The notes beneath the pieces are model-generated. The model saw only the letters and a program-made list of their open reading frames with translations, was not told where the DNA came from and did not search any database. DNA of 64,000 bases from G965207335 sp965207335 (GTDB lineage: Bacteria; Pseudomonadota; Gammaproteobacteria; PS1; Pseudothioglobaceae). The DNA lies in the NCBI GenBank assembly GCA_965207335.1, contig OZ242267.1, positions 744,001 to 808,000 of the forward strand. Direction: 5' to 3'. Both the position numbers and the translations under genes were made by a program. The first letter of the stretch is position 1. Every line of letters begins with the position of its first letter. Positions 25,711-33,396 of this stretch are shown one piece after another.

Positions 25711-27003
25711 ATGAGTGATAATAACGAAACACTACTAAGTAATGAACATACGCCATTGTTTGCTAATGATGAGGGTCCTATTAAAGAAGTGCATGCTTTC
25801 TGGCTAGCAGGAATGAGTTGTGACGGTTGCTCCATCGCAGCGGTGGGTGCTAAAAACCCTAGCGTAGAACAATTAATTAATCAACAAATTCCAGGCTTGC
25901 CTAAAATTATTTTGCATCATCCAGTTCTAGCTGTAGAAGCAGGTCACCGTTTTATGGAGCCCTATTACAAAGCTGCAAAAGGTGAATTAGGTGCAACTTA
26001 TGTTGTGTTGTATGAAGGCTCTGTTGCTGACGAACAAATAGCAAAAGATTCTGGTGGTTACTTCTCAGCTATGGGTATGGAAGATCTTGGAGATGGCAAG
26101 TGGCGTCCTTATCCAACGGCAGATATGCTGGATGATCTAGCACCAGGTGCTGCTGCAGTTATTGCTATTGGCACTTGTGCAACTTGGGGTGGTGTACCTG
26201 CTGCAATTGGTAATGTCACTGGTTCTATGGGTGTAATGGATTTTTTAGGTAAAGACTATCGTAGTGCTCTTGGTCTACCTGTAGTTAATGTACCTGGTTG
26301 TTCGCCAATAGGTGATAATATTACTGAAACTATTACTGCTGTATTAATGTTTTTAGCTGGTGTGGGACCTTTACCTGAATTTGATGAGTTGGGTCGTCCT
26401 GCTTGGATGTTTGACGAAACAGTACACCAAGGTTGTACGCGAGCAGGTTTTTACGAAGAAGGGGTTTTCGCTGATGAATATGGCGATAAAGAATGTTTAG
26501 TTGAATTAGGCTGTTGGGGTCCGGTAGTACAATGCAATATTGCTAGGCGTGGTGCACTTGGACATAATGGTGGCTGTATGAATGTTGGTGGTATTTGTAT
26601 CGGTTGTACCATGCCTGGTTTTCCAGATGCATTTGCACCATTCTATAAAGCACCCCCAGGTAAATTTATTTCAGGAACAGCTAGTCGTATAGTGGGTAGT
26701 TTTATTCGTCCACTACGCGAGATTAGTAAACGTAAGGGTAATATGACCAACCGCTGGTTAAAGACTGAATCTATTCCGAGTGGCTGGGGTCATGTAGAAG
26801 CTCCAGGAGTTGTCATGAAAACGATTCATTATTTTTATAAAAAGATTCAAAGTTCAGGAACTCCTTTCAAACCAAGTGGTAGCAGTCAACAAAAGAAACT
26901 TCAGACTAGTAGTCATTCTGCTATGATAGATGCTAACAAGCGCTCTGACCAGCGTACACAAGAATTTGTACCAGTATCAAATACTGCTAAGGAGTTAAGA
27001 TAA
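25711..27003 (+). CDS. [NiFe]-hydrogenase small subunit, without Tat signal
   Basis: A 430-residue small subunit. Proximal cluster ligands: C37, C40 (SCDGCS), C156 (GTCATWGG) and C197 (PGCSPIGD). Distal cluster: H239/C242 (HQGCTRAG), C262, C268. Medial region: C275, C289, C296 and C299 (GGICIGCTMPGFPD). No twin-arginine leader precedes the first motif, so the enzyme should stay in the cytoplasm. A 130-residue C-terminal extension (300-430) is polar and unlike the membrane anchor of group 1 HyaA-type subunits. These traits fit high-affinity type groups such as 1h, 1l or 2a rather than a Tat-exported Hup enzyme. The exact group needs a phylogeny. Confidence 0.9.
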   Translation: MSDNNETLLSNEHTPLFANDEGPIKEVHAFWLAGMSCDGCSIAAVGAKNPSVEQLINQQIPGLPKIILHHPVLAVEAGHRFMEPYYKAAKGELGATYVVLYEGSVADEQIAKDSGGYFSAMGMEDLGDGKWRPYPTADMLDDLAPGAAAVIAIGTCATWGGVPAAIGNVTGSMGVMDFLGKDYRSALGLPVVNVPGCSPIGDNITETITAVLMFLAGVGPLPEFDELGRPAWMFDETVHQGCTRAGFYEEGVFADEYGDKECLVELGCWGPVVQCNIARRGALGHNGGCMNVGGICIGCTMPGFPDAFAPFYKAPPGKFISGTASRIVGSFIRPLREISKRKGNMTNRWLKTESIPSGWGHVEAPGVVMKTIHYFYKKIQSSGTPFKPSGSSQQKKLQTSSHSAMIDANKRSDQRTQEFVPVSNTAKELR

Positions 27004-27007
27004 ACTA

Positions 27008-27043
27008 AATATACTGTATTTAATTTTTTAGATGTAGTATATT
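27008..27043 (+). promoter_or_regulatory. intercistronic hairpin after the small-subunit gene
   Basis: An 8-bp stem (aatatact/agtatatt) with a 20-base loop, followed by aattttt. It could be a weak attenuator or processing site between the small-subunit gene and the five membrane-protein genes. Confidence 0.4.
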
Positions 27044-27064
27044 AATTTTTAATAAGGAGTTTAA

Positions 27065-27355
27065 ATGACTACAGAAGATATTTATTTTTACTTTTTTGTT
27101 TGGTTAGTCATAGCCGTAGTTCTAGTTATTGCTGCAGCTGCACTGTTAATTACTGTTATTTGGTGTGCAAATCGTATAAAAAAACTTGCAAGCGTTGCTT
27201 TGAAGGTGGTAGTAGATATTGAACAAAATACCAAACCTATTTGGAATCTTGATACTACAAAAACAGTTTCTGCTCAACTCCTTGGAGGTGCTAAAGCAAT
27301 AGAAGGTAATGCAGTTGCAATTTTAGGAGCTTTATCACAAAATGAGAAAAAGTGA
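27065..27355 (+). CDS. hydrogenase-operon single-pass membrane protein 1
   Basis: A 96-residue protein with one long N-terminal membrane helix (residues about 9-33) ending in WCANRIKKLA. An amphipathic helix follows with the pattern VVVDIEQNTKPIWNLDTT and then GGAKAIEGNAVAILGAL. The same layout recurs in the next four genes. It has a good Shine-Dalgarno (aaggagtttaaATG). Probable role: anchoring the cytoplasmic hydrogenase to the membrane, or guiding quinone, by analogy with HucM of the mycobacterial Huc enzyme. I see no sequence identity to HucM that I can vouch for. Confidence 0.8.
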   Translation: MTTEDIYFYFFVWLVIAVVLVIAAAALLITVIWCANRIKKLASVALKVVVDIEQNTKPIWNLDTTKTVSAQLLGGAKAIEGNAVAILGALSQNEKK

Positions 27356-27387
27356 TATAGTATAATTAATTTAATTGAGATATTAAT

Positions 27388-27711
27388 ATGGACATATTAC
27401 CAACAGATGCGAATGCAGCAGCACTTTTTGTCTGGGTTTCAGCCTTGATAATTGGTCTTGTTGTTAGTCTTGTAGTCGCATTGTTATTGTGGCTGATTTT
27501 TCGACAAGCTGTGATTATTGATGGCGTTGCCTCTAAAATATGGGACGCTGGACAAATGGTAGCAAATAATACTATACATATTCCTATACTATATAGAATT
27601 AACGAAGATATAGATCAAATACTAGTCACTGCGTTAAGTATCAATGCTGGTGCTGCGGCAATCAAAAAACATGCTGAGGGTTGCAACGGTTGCCCTAGTT
27701 GTTTGTTATAA
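27388..27711 (+). CDS. hydrogenase-operon single-pass membrane protein 2, with Cys-rich tail
   Basis: A 107-residue protein: membrane helix at about residues 12-37, then an amphipathic segment (GQMVANNTIHIPILYRINED, IDQILVTALSINAGAAAIKK). It alone of the five ends in a cysteine cluster, CNGCPSCLL, which could bind a metal or an iron-sulfur cluster and take part in electron transfer. Conserved N/G/I positions relate it to its neighbours. Confidence 0.8.
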   Translation: MDILPTDANAAALFVWVSALIIGLVVSLVVALLLWLIFRQAVIIDGVASKIWDAGQMVANNTIHIPILYRINEDIDQILVTALSINAGAAAIKKHAEGCNGCPSCLL

Positions 27712-27726
27712 CATCAAGGAGAAAAT

Positions 27727-28020
27727 ATGTTACTTTTAACTATACTTACTGCCTTATTGGTTATTGTCTTTTTTCTTGTATTAGCTTACGCTTTGATTAA
27801 GATAAGTACTGCACTTAGACATATTGGTGGAACCCCAACCAGTTATTTGGCAAAGCTTCGGTTAGGACTTCGTGCTATCGAGATGGAAACTAATCACTTA
27901 ACACCACAAGTTGTTAGGGCAAATGAAAATTTAACTAAAATTGCCGGCGGACTTGTTGCGGTTGATGCTAATCTAGTTGGTATCATTAATGCGGCTGTCG
28001 CTCAAAAGAGGTATCAATAA
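27727..28020 (+). CDS. hydrogenase-operon single-pass membrane protein 3
   Basis: A 97-residue protein that starts directly with the membrane helix (residues 2-25, LTILTALLVIVFFLVLAYAL) and continues with an amphipathic region: LRAIEMETNHLTPQVVRANE, then GGLVAVDANLVGIINAAV. The closing block parallels GGAKAIEGNAVAILGAL of protein 1 and LLKVNNNLAAIVGVA of protein 5. A Shine-Dalgarno (aaggagaaaatATG) is present. The stop overlaps the next ATG. Confidence 0.8.
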   Translation: MLLLTILTALLVIVFFLVLAYALIKISTALRHIGGTPTSYLAKLRLGLRAIEMETNHLTPQVVRANENLTKIAGGLVAVDANLVGIINAAVAQKRYQ

Positions 28021-28373
28021 TGGAATACTTACTTAATTATATTGGTGGAATAGACCCTGCCGTCAGAACCCTGCCTGATTCAGTTTACTTTATTTGGCAG
28101 ACCGTATTAATTATCGTAACTGTGGCTATAGTGCCATTGGCTATCTTTTTACTGCAACGCACCTTAAGAGCTGCATTAAACATTAAACGTTATTTTGCTG
28201 AAATGCTTACAGCTGGTGTAGTCATTGCCGAAAATACCAGTTCTATCACGGCTTTAAATGACACTATTAAGGTAGCAACTGGCATGGTAGGGACTAGTGC
28301 AAAACTGGATGAGCATTCTGCTACAATTGCTACAGTATTATCGGATCGTGCCACAGGAGGTACTACATCATGA
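28020..28373 (+). CDS. hydrogenase-operon single-pass membrane protein 4
   Basis: A 117-residue protein with a 20-residue polar N-terminus, a membrane helix at about 23-46 and an amphipathic tail (GVVIAENTSSITALNDTIKV, TSAKLDEHSATIATVLSD). The ENT-x2-I-x2-L motif matches proteins 1 and 5. Starts at the last base of the preceding gene's stop and overlaps the next gene by 4 bases (atga), so all are translated as one unit. Confidence 0.8.
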   Translation: MEYLLNYIGGIDPAVRTLPDSVYFIWQTVLIIVTVAIVPLAIFLLQRTLRAALNIKRYFAEMLTAGVVIAENTSSITALNDTIKVATGMVGTSAKLDEHSATIATVLSDRATGGTTS

Positions 28374-28651
28374 CACAGTTATTATTAGTAATTTCATTAA
28401 TTTTAACCACCGCTGTTGTGTTAGTTGTAGTAGGTTATTTGATTGCCATTATTTACGCTTTAGTTGGTGCTTATAACAACCTTTCCAAACTCGCAGGCGG
28501 GTTAATCGCTATTAGAAAAAACACCGATCCACTCAGTGGTCATGTGGGAACTATTAATGAAGGTTTGACAGCATTGTTAACGAGTTTGTTAAAAGTAAAT
28601 AACAATTTAGCTGCAATAGTTGGTGTTGCAACTGGTATAATAAAAAAATAA
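28370..28651 (+). CDS. hydrogenase-operon single-pass membrane protein 5
   Basis: A 93-residue protein: membrane helix at residues 3-30, then GGLIAIRKNTDPLSGHVGTI and LLTSLLKVNNNLAAIVGVA. Together with proteins 1 to 4 it forms a set of diverged paralogs between the two catalytic-subunit genes. It precedes the large-subunit gene by 18 bases. Confidence 0.8.
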   Translation: MTQLLLVISLILTTAVVLVVVGYLIAIIYALVGAYNNLSKLAGGLIAIRKNTDPLSGHVGTINEGLTALLTSLLKVNNNLAAIVGVATGIIKK

Positions 28652-28669
28652 TAATTATAAGGGGGAAAC

Positions 28670-30547
28670 ATGTGTTTTGAGAATTTACCTATTGAGTTTG
28701 ATGAGCAAGGCAATGCTACATTAAAAAAAGGTGTTGCTAATCCATATTCATATAAAACTCAAACAGTAGAAGAGCGTGAAGCTTTTTTAAAAAATATTGC
28801 ACGTAAAAATGGACAACTCAATGATATAGATTTTGACCCAGTTACAAGAGTTGCAGGTGCCTTAGCATTTCATAGTACGGTTAATTTAAAAGAACGCAAG
28901 GTAGTAGATACTGCATCTATGGCAACATTATTTCGTGGTTATGAGATAATATTGCGTGGTCGTGACCCAAGGGATGCAGCATTTATTAGTTCTCGTGCCT
29001 GTGGAGTTTGTGGTGGTGTTCATGCCACTGCTGCAGCATTAGCTATTGAAATGGCACTTGGAATTAAGCCACCTCCTTTGGGTATTATTATTCGTAATTT
29101 AATGCTTAGTTGTGAGTATTTATACGATAATCCATTACATTTATTTATTCTTGCCGGTCCTGATTTTTCTGAGATTCTAATTCGAGAAACTAATCCAGAA
29201 ATATGGGAAAAAGCTAAATCTGCTAAAGCTAAATATACCAATATGCATGGTTATAAAACCATTGCTGAAATTATGACGGATCTAAATCCTCTAACTGGTA
29301 AACTCTACTTAGAAGCACTGGAATTGACTCGTGTAGCACGCGAAGCTTATACTTTGTTAGGTGGAAAATATCCACACCCTGAAACTATAGTACCTGGTGG
29401 AGTAACCACCACAGTAACCACTACTACATTAATAGAATTTTATCTTAAGTTAAAAGTTTATTTTGATTATGCTAAAAAATGTGTTGGTATTTGGGATGAT
29501 ATTTATGACTTTATGTATGAAGCTAATCCCGAGTATAAACATGTTGGAGAATTGCCAGTTAATATTGTGGACTTTGGTCAATGGGACCACGAAGATTATT
29601 ACGATGCTAGTTATGAGAACTGTAATGAATGGGGCGAAAAACGCTGGTCAACTCCTGGTGCTATAGTTAATGGTAAACTGGTAACTACAAGGTTAACTGA
29701 CCTCAATGTAGGAACAGAAGAGTTTGTTGAACATTCTTATTATGAGAAGTGGGAGGATTATCCTTTTAAAACTGATCCATTAGGAAATCCATTAAGTCCA
29801 AACCACCCTTGGAATAAAACCACTATCCCAAAACCTGGTGTACAAAATTGGAAGGAGCGTTATAGTTGGTCAACTACCCCTACTTGGGACCGTCATACTT
29901 TTGAAGCTGGTGCTTATGCTCGTGTTTATATTTCTGCCCTTGCTAAAAAACTACCTAAGAGTGACTATATAAAATCAACTGGAAACAGTCTGATACTTAA
30001 TGTATCTGCTAACGAATTGCCAGAAATGAAACTAGAATGGAAGGTGCCAAAAATTTGGAATGCTTTTGAGCGTAATAGAGCTCGTGCTTATGCAGTTGCT
30101 TTTAATATGATGGTTACTATGGAAAATTGGGTTCGTGCTAATGATCTGGTAAAACGCGGTAAGACAAAGGTTGCTACATCTTTTAAAATTCCTAAAAAAG
30201 GACAGTTTATTGGTGTTGGTTTTTGGGGTGCAGGTCGTGGTTATTTAGCACATTGGTGCGTTATCGAAAATGGAGTCTTAGCGAACTACCAAATCTCTAC
30301 ACCATCTACTGTCAACGCATGTCCAAAAACTCCTTGGGGAGAGAGTGGTGCCTATGAGCAGTCTGTACTTAATACACCTATAATAGAGACTAATTTTAAG
30401 GATGAAAAAGACTTTAAAGGTATAGATATTTTAAGGACTTTACGCAGTTTTGACCCTTGTATGCCTTGCACTACACATGTTATGGTAGAGGGAACAGATA
30501 GAGTAATTACCCGTGAAGTTACCACATGTGCTTGTGGTATTTCCTAG
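28670..30547 (+). CDS. [NiFe]-hydrogenase large (catalytic) subunit
   Basis: A 625-residue subunit. N-terminal L1 motif RACGVCGGVH with C111 and C114, and C-terminal L2 motif DPCMPCTTH with C597 and C600: together these hold the Ni-Fe site. Twenty-two residues follow His603 (VMVEGTDRVITREVTTC...), the peptide removed by a maturation protease after nickel insertion. The tail itself carries two Cys (TTCACGIS), which is unusual. A Shine-Dalgarno (aagggggaaacATG) supports the start. It is co-transcribed with all genes from 25711 to 32954. Confidence 0.93.
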   Translation: MCFENLPIEFDEQGNATLKKGVANPYSYKTQTVEEREAFLKNIARKNGQLNDIDFDPVTRVAGALAFHSTVNLKERKVVDTASMATLFRGYEIILRGRDPRDAAFISSRACGVCGGVHATAAALAIEMALGIKPPPLGIIIRNLMLSCEYLYDNPLHLFILAGPDFSEILIRETNPEIWEKAKSAKAKYTNMHGYKTIAEIMTDLNPLTGKLYLEALELTRVAREAYTLLGGKYPHPETIVPGGVTTTVTTTTLIEFYLKLKVYFDYAKKCVGIWDDIYDFMYEANPEYKHVGELPVNIVDFGQWDHEDYYDASYENCNEWGEKRWSTPGAIVNGKLVTTRLTDLNVGTEEFVEHSYYEKWEDYPFKTDPLGNPLSPNHPWNKTTIPKPGVQNWKERYSWSTTPTWDRHTFEAGAYARVYISALAKKLPKSDYIKSTGNSLILNVSANELPEMKLEWKVPKIWNAFERNRARAYAVAFNMMVTMENWVRANDLVKRGKTKVATSFKIPKKGQFIGVGFWGAGRGYLAHWCVIENGVLANYQISTPSTVNACPKTPWGESGAYEQSVLNTPIIETNFKDEKDFKGIDILRTLRSFDPCMPCTTHVMVEGTDRVITREVTTCACGIS

Positions 30548-30572
30548 TCATTATTAACCTATTAAAAAAGTA

Positions 30573-31226
30573 ATGGCTAAAATTGGTATAGGATTAGTTG
30601 GTTATTACCAATTTGTTAGAGGATATCCTATTGGTCCAACTTTAAAAGAACTTATTGAAAAAGCAAATTGGTCTGATAATATTGAAATAAAGGAGATGAA
30701 TTGGGGGCCTATTGCGATAGTGCAAGAATTTCAAGCAGAAAAAATCAAATACGATCGTTTTTTACTAATTACTGCAATTGATCGTGGTATGCCATTAGGT
30801 AGTGTTACTTGCCGTCGCTGGGTTGGTGGTGCAATTGATGTTTTAAGCATACAAGAGCGAATTTTTGAAGCTGTAACTGGTGTAATTAGCATGGATAATT
30901 TACTAGTTATTGGTGAGCATTTTGGTATTTGGCCAAAAGAAGTTGTAACTATTGAGGCACAACTAGCTGATACCGCTATGGGTGACTTAGTAATGTCTGA
31001 AATGGCAATAGATAAACAGAATGGTAAAATAAGTGTGATTGGAAGCAATCCTCTAAGTAGTGAAATGGAATTATTGGTAAATAAGTTGTTTGCACAGGTT
31101 GAAATGCTAGTTACTAATAGTATTAAAGCTACAAATCTTAAACATTTGGGAGTAAAACAACTTAATACATTAACAGATGTGTGTCATAATAGGTTTATGG
31201 AAAATTGTAAAACTTTAACAAATTAA
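30573..31226 (+). CDS. hydrogenase-operon accessory protein, protease-like fold suspected
   Basis: A 217-residue soluble protein starting IGIGLVGYYQFVRGYPIG, with DRFLLITAIDRGMPLGSV in the middle and a helical C-terminus. The opening G-x-G-x-x-G and the D-x-G-x-P region loosely recall hydrogenase maturation endopeptidases, but the catalytic metal residues are not obvious. A real protease gene lies at 32430. It may be a chaperone derived from that family. Function unknown. Confidence 0.6.
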   Translation: MAKIGIGLVGYYQFVRGYPIGPTLKELIEKANWSDNIEIKEMNWGPIAIVQEFQAEKIKYDRFLLITAIDRGMPLGSVTCRRWVGGAIDVLSIQERIFEAVTGVISMDNLLVIGEHFGIWPKEVVTIEAQLADTAMGDLVMSEMAIDKQNGKISVIGSNPLSSEMELLVNKLFAQVEMLVTNSIKATNLKHLGVKQLNTLTDVCHNRFMENCKTLTN

Positions 31227-31248
31227 ACTAAATAATATTAAATACATT

Positions 31249-31638
31249 ATGAAATCAAGTACAGAAAAAATAAAACAGCAAACAACTGAATTTGATAAGC
31301 TATTAAATCGTGAAGAAGTATTACAAATTTGTTACTGGTATCAAGGTGAAGGGTTTGGTAATGAATTTGACTCATCCACTATAAAAACATTCCTTAATTC
31401 TGATATTTATGCTATTGAAGAAGCATTTGTAGAATTACAAGAACAGAAATATTTAAAGCATATTAAGGGTTTTGCTACTACAACTTATAAATTTAGTGCT
31501 AAAGGCAAAAAAGAAGCTGGTTATTTATTTAATGATAATTTTTCTGAATTGCAAAAAGCTCAACACGGTGAATGTGCTGCTGGTTGCTGTGATGGAGATG
31601 ACCATTCTCAGTGTGGAGATGAATGCTCATTAAGTTAA
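31249..31638 (+). CDS. winged-helix-like protein with Cys/His-rich tail
   Basis: A 129-residue protein. Residues about 15-95 look like a winged helix (LNREEVLQICYWYQGEGFG, then AFVELQEQKYLKHIKGF and YKFSAKGKKEAGYLF). The last 25 residues hold CAAGCCDGDDHSQCGDEC, a possible metal site. Located between hydrogenase genes, it could be a metallochaperone for nickel or iron-sulfur clusters, or a regulator. I do not know a characterised homolog. Confidence 0.65.
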   Translation: MKSSTEKIKQQTTEFDKLLNREEVLQICYWYQGEGFGNEFDSSTIKTFLNSDIYAIEEAFVELQEQKYLKHIKGFATTTYKFSAKGKKEAGYLFNDNFSELQKAQHGECAAGCCDGDDHSQCGDECSLS

Positions 31639-31703
31639 AATACTTTTTATTAAAAACAATAAAAAAATAGTATTATGGTATGTAAATAGTAATACTCTTA
31701 AAA

Positions 31704-32420
31704 ATGTCTAGTAATAGTGAACGCATTGGTTATATGACATTAGCTGGTTGGGATAAACTACTCAGCCAAGTTAATTCGCAAATTGAAGAATTAGAAAAAA
31801 TTTCGCACGCTGAAACAAAAGATAAAGTATTTACCTTGTTAGCTGGAATTGATGCTATTCATCGTGAATCTTTAGGTAGGTTAGTTAGTTTATTTAAAGA
31901 AGGAGTTCTTGAACAGGTGATTGCTGACCCACCAATTTATACTCTAATGGAATTATACGATTTATTACCTATTGATGTTAAAGATAATGAACAACAATAT
32001 GATAAAAATGGATTTCCTATAATTCCACTCAATAATATAACTAAAGTAAAAAATACAACTCCAATAAAACCTAAAATTTCACATTGGGTTCCTGCATCTA
32101 ATGCACAATCAACACTAGAACCTAATTCAACCAATCTAATTAATGTTGATGACCATAGTATTTTACTTTGTCGTGTATATGATGAATATTTTGCGTTAAA
32201 TTCATCTTGTGCGCAAGATGGTTCTTCTCTTAAAGGAGCCACAATTAACAAATACACTCTAACCTGCCATAACCATCAAGGCTGTCATTACGATGTAAGA
32301 CAAGGTACTCGTATTGCTGCTAGTGGAGAGGCTATTGAATGTTATCCAGTGCAAGCAGATGAAAATCGTGTCATGATAGGTATAGACATGGACTTTGTTC
32401 CAAATCTGCCAGTCTTTTAA
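31704..32420 (+). CDS. Rieske-like protein of the hydrogenase operon with one cluster ligand changed
   Basis: A 238-residue protein. The N-terminal half is helical (residues 8-100, IEELEKISHAETKDKVFTLL). The C-terminal half is a Rieske fold: ILLCRVYDEYFALNSSCAQDG, GATINKYTLTCHNHQGCHYD, VRQGTRI and MIGIDMDF. In normal Rieske proteins the first pair is C-x-H; here it is C-A-Q, while the second pair (C-x-x-H) is kept, plus extra Cys and His. Rieske-type partners accept electrons from Huc-like hydrogenases, so an electron-transfer role is likely, but with altered ligands or no [2Fe-2S] cluster. Confidence 0.78.
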   Translation: MSSNSERIGYMTLAGWDKLLSQVNSQIEELEKISHAETKDKVFTLLAGIDAIHRESLGRLVSLFKEGVLEQVIADPPIYTLMELYDLLPIDVKDNEQQYDKNGFPIIPLNNITKVKNTTPIKPKISHWVPASNAQSTLEPNSTNLINVDDHSILLCRVYDEYFALNSSCAQDGSSLKGATINKYTLTCHNHQGCHYDVRQGTRIAASGEAIECYPVQADENRVMIGIDMDFVPNLPVF

Positions 32421-32429
32421 CCAATTAAT

Positions 32430-32954
32430 ATGAAAGATATGGATTGTAAGTTACTCATTGTAGGGGTGGGCAATGTATTACAAGGTGATGATGGTTTTGG
32501 TGTTAGATTAGCACATAGTCTTATGCTACGAACTGATCTTCCAAAGAATATAAAGTTAATGGAAACTGGTATAGGCGGGATGAGTTTAATCCAAGAGCTT
32601 ATGTACGGATACGATGCACTATTAATATTAGATGCCTATCAAAATGGCGGGAAGCCAGGACAACTCTATTTACTAGAACCAATACTGCCAGATTTGTCAG
32701 GACTCAAACCTCATGAGCTTCGTGATTACTTTTCTGATACTCATTATGCAACACCTATGCGGGCATTAAATTTTTTGTCACATGTAGGACAACTACCTAA
32801 AGTGGTAAATATTGTTGGTTGTGAACCTGAAGAAATAGATGATATGACACTTGGCTTAAGTGAATCAGTCACAGCAGCTATTCCACAAGCGGAAAATATG
32901 ACTATTGATTGGATAAATAAGCATTTAAACTCAGATGCCCACTCATTCAAATAA
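32430..32954 (+). CDS. hydrogenase maturation endopeptidase (HyaD/HupD family)
   Basis: A 174-residue protease with the family motifs IVGVGNVLQGDDGFGVRLA, LILDAYQNGG and PHELRD; Asp and His residues in these bind nickel of the immature large subunit. It cuts after the His of DPCMPCTTH. It is the last gene of the operon and the last intact gene of the island. Confidence 0.9.
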   Translation: MKDMDCKLLIVGVGNVLQGDDGFGVRLAHSLMLRTDLPKNIKLMETGIGGMSLIQELMYGYDALLILDAYQNGGKPGQLYLLEPILPDLSGLKPHELRDYFSDTHYATPMRALNFLSHVGQLPKVVNIVGCEPEEIDDMTLGLSESVTAAIPQAENMTIDWINKHLNSDAHSFK

Positions 32955-32965
32955 CAAATATCTGA

Positions 32966-33256
32966 ATTGGATAGTAATAACAAAAATTACTGGTTTTGGT
33001 CTATAAGCAGTAAAAACCTTGTATTATACGGCTATAAGGATAAAGCAGTTGATTTGCTTATATTGGAGAGATGTTGATTTTGATAAAAATATATATACAT
33101 CGTTTTAGGCATACTATGGCAACAAAAGCTGCTAATATAGAAAAGGTTAATATTAAGACTGTGCAATAATTATTAGGATATACAAGTATAAGAACTACAT
33201 TAAGTTACATTCATCCAGATATAAAATATATAAGAAAACTGCAAAAAAAATTATAA
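32966..33256 (+). pseudogene. tyrosine recombinase (integrase), C-terminal half, broken
   Basis: From 33098 the frame reads HRFRHTMATKAANIEKVNIK, then TVQ, a stop (33167-33169), then LLGYTSIRTTLSYIHPDIKY. HRFRHTMAT is the HxxR box, and the Tyr of LSYIHPD is the catalytic nucleophile position. A further stop and frame change lie before 33098. The 5' part (32966-33075) duplicates 7192-7290 in inverse orientation. The location next to the tRNA fragment is that expected for an island integrase. Confidence 0.75.
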
Positions 33257-33315
33257 TATAATTACAATTAGTGTATAACAAACTCTATATTTATTATTTT
33301 ATTTTTCTTGTTGAA

Positions 33316-33348
33316 ATTTGTAATCAGTAGGTCCGTGTGTAGGCACCA
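33316..33348 (+). other. attR: degenerate copy of the tRNA-Thr 3' half
   Basis: atttgtaatcagtaggtcc followed by gtgtgtaggcacca equals the tRNA-Thr sequence from the anticodon loop to CCA, minus 13 bases (between two gtcc repeats, removing the T arm) and with one substitution. Same orientation as the tRNA at 10118. Cannot fold into a tRNA. It marks the right border of the island. Confidence 0.75.
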
Positions 33349-33396
33349 TAAAACTAAAACAATATTGTTTTAGTGACAAAGTCTTAGTAATAATAT

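Noticed and set aside
25711..27003. Tat-exported group 1 hydrogenase small subunit
   Set aside because: No RRxFxK motif or signal helix precedes the first cluster motif, and no C-terminal membrane helix is present.
27065..28651. HupC-type cytochrome b anchor of the hydrogenase
   Set aside because: None of the five proteins has the four helices or heme His residues of HupC/HyaC.
33316..33348. A second tRNA-Thr gene
   Set aside because: Lacks the 5' half and the T arm; cannot fold. It is an attachment-site remnant.
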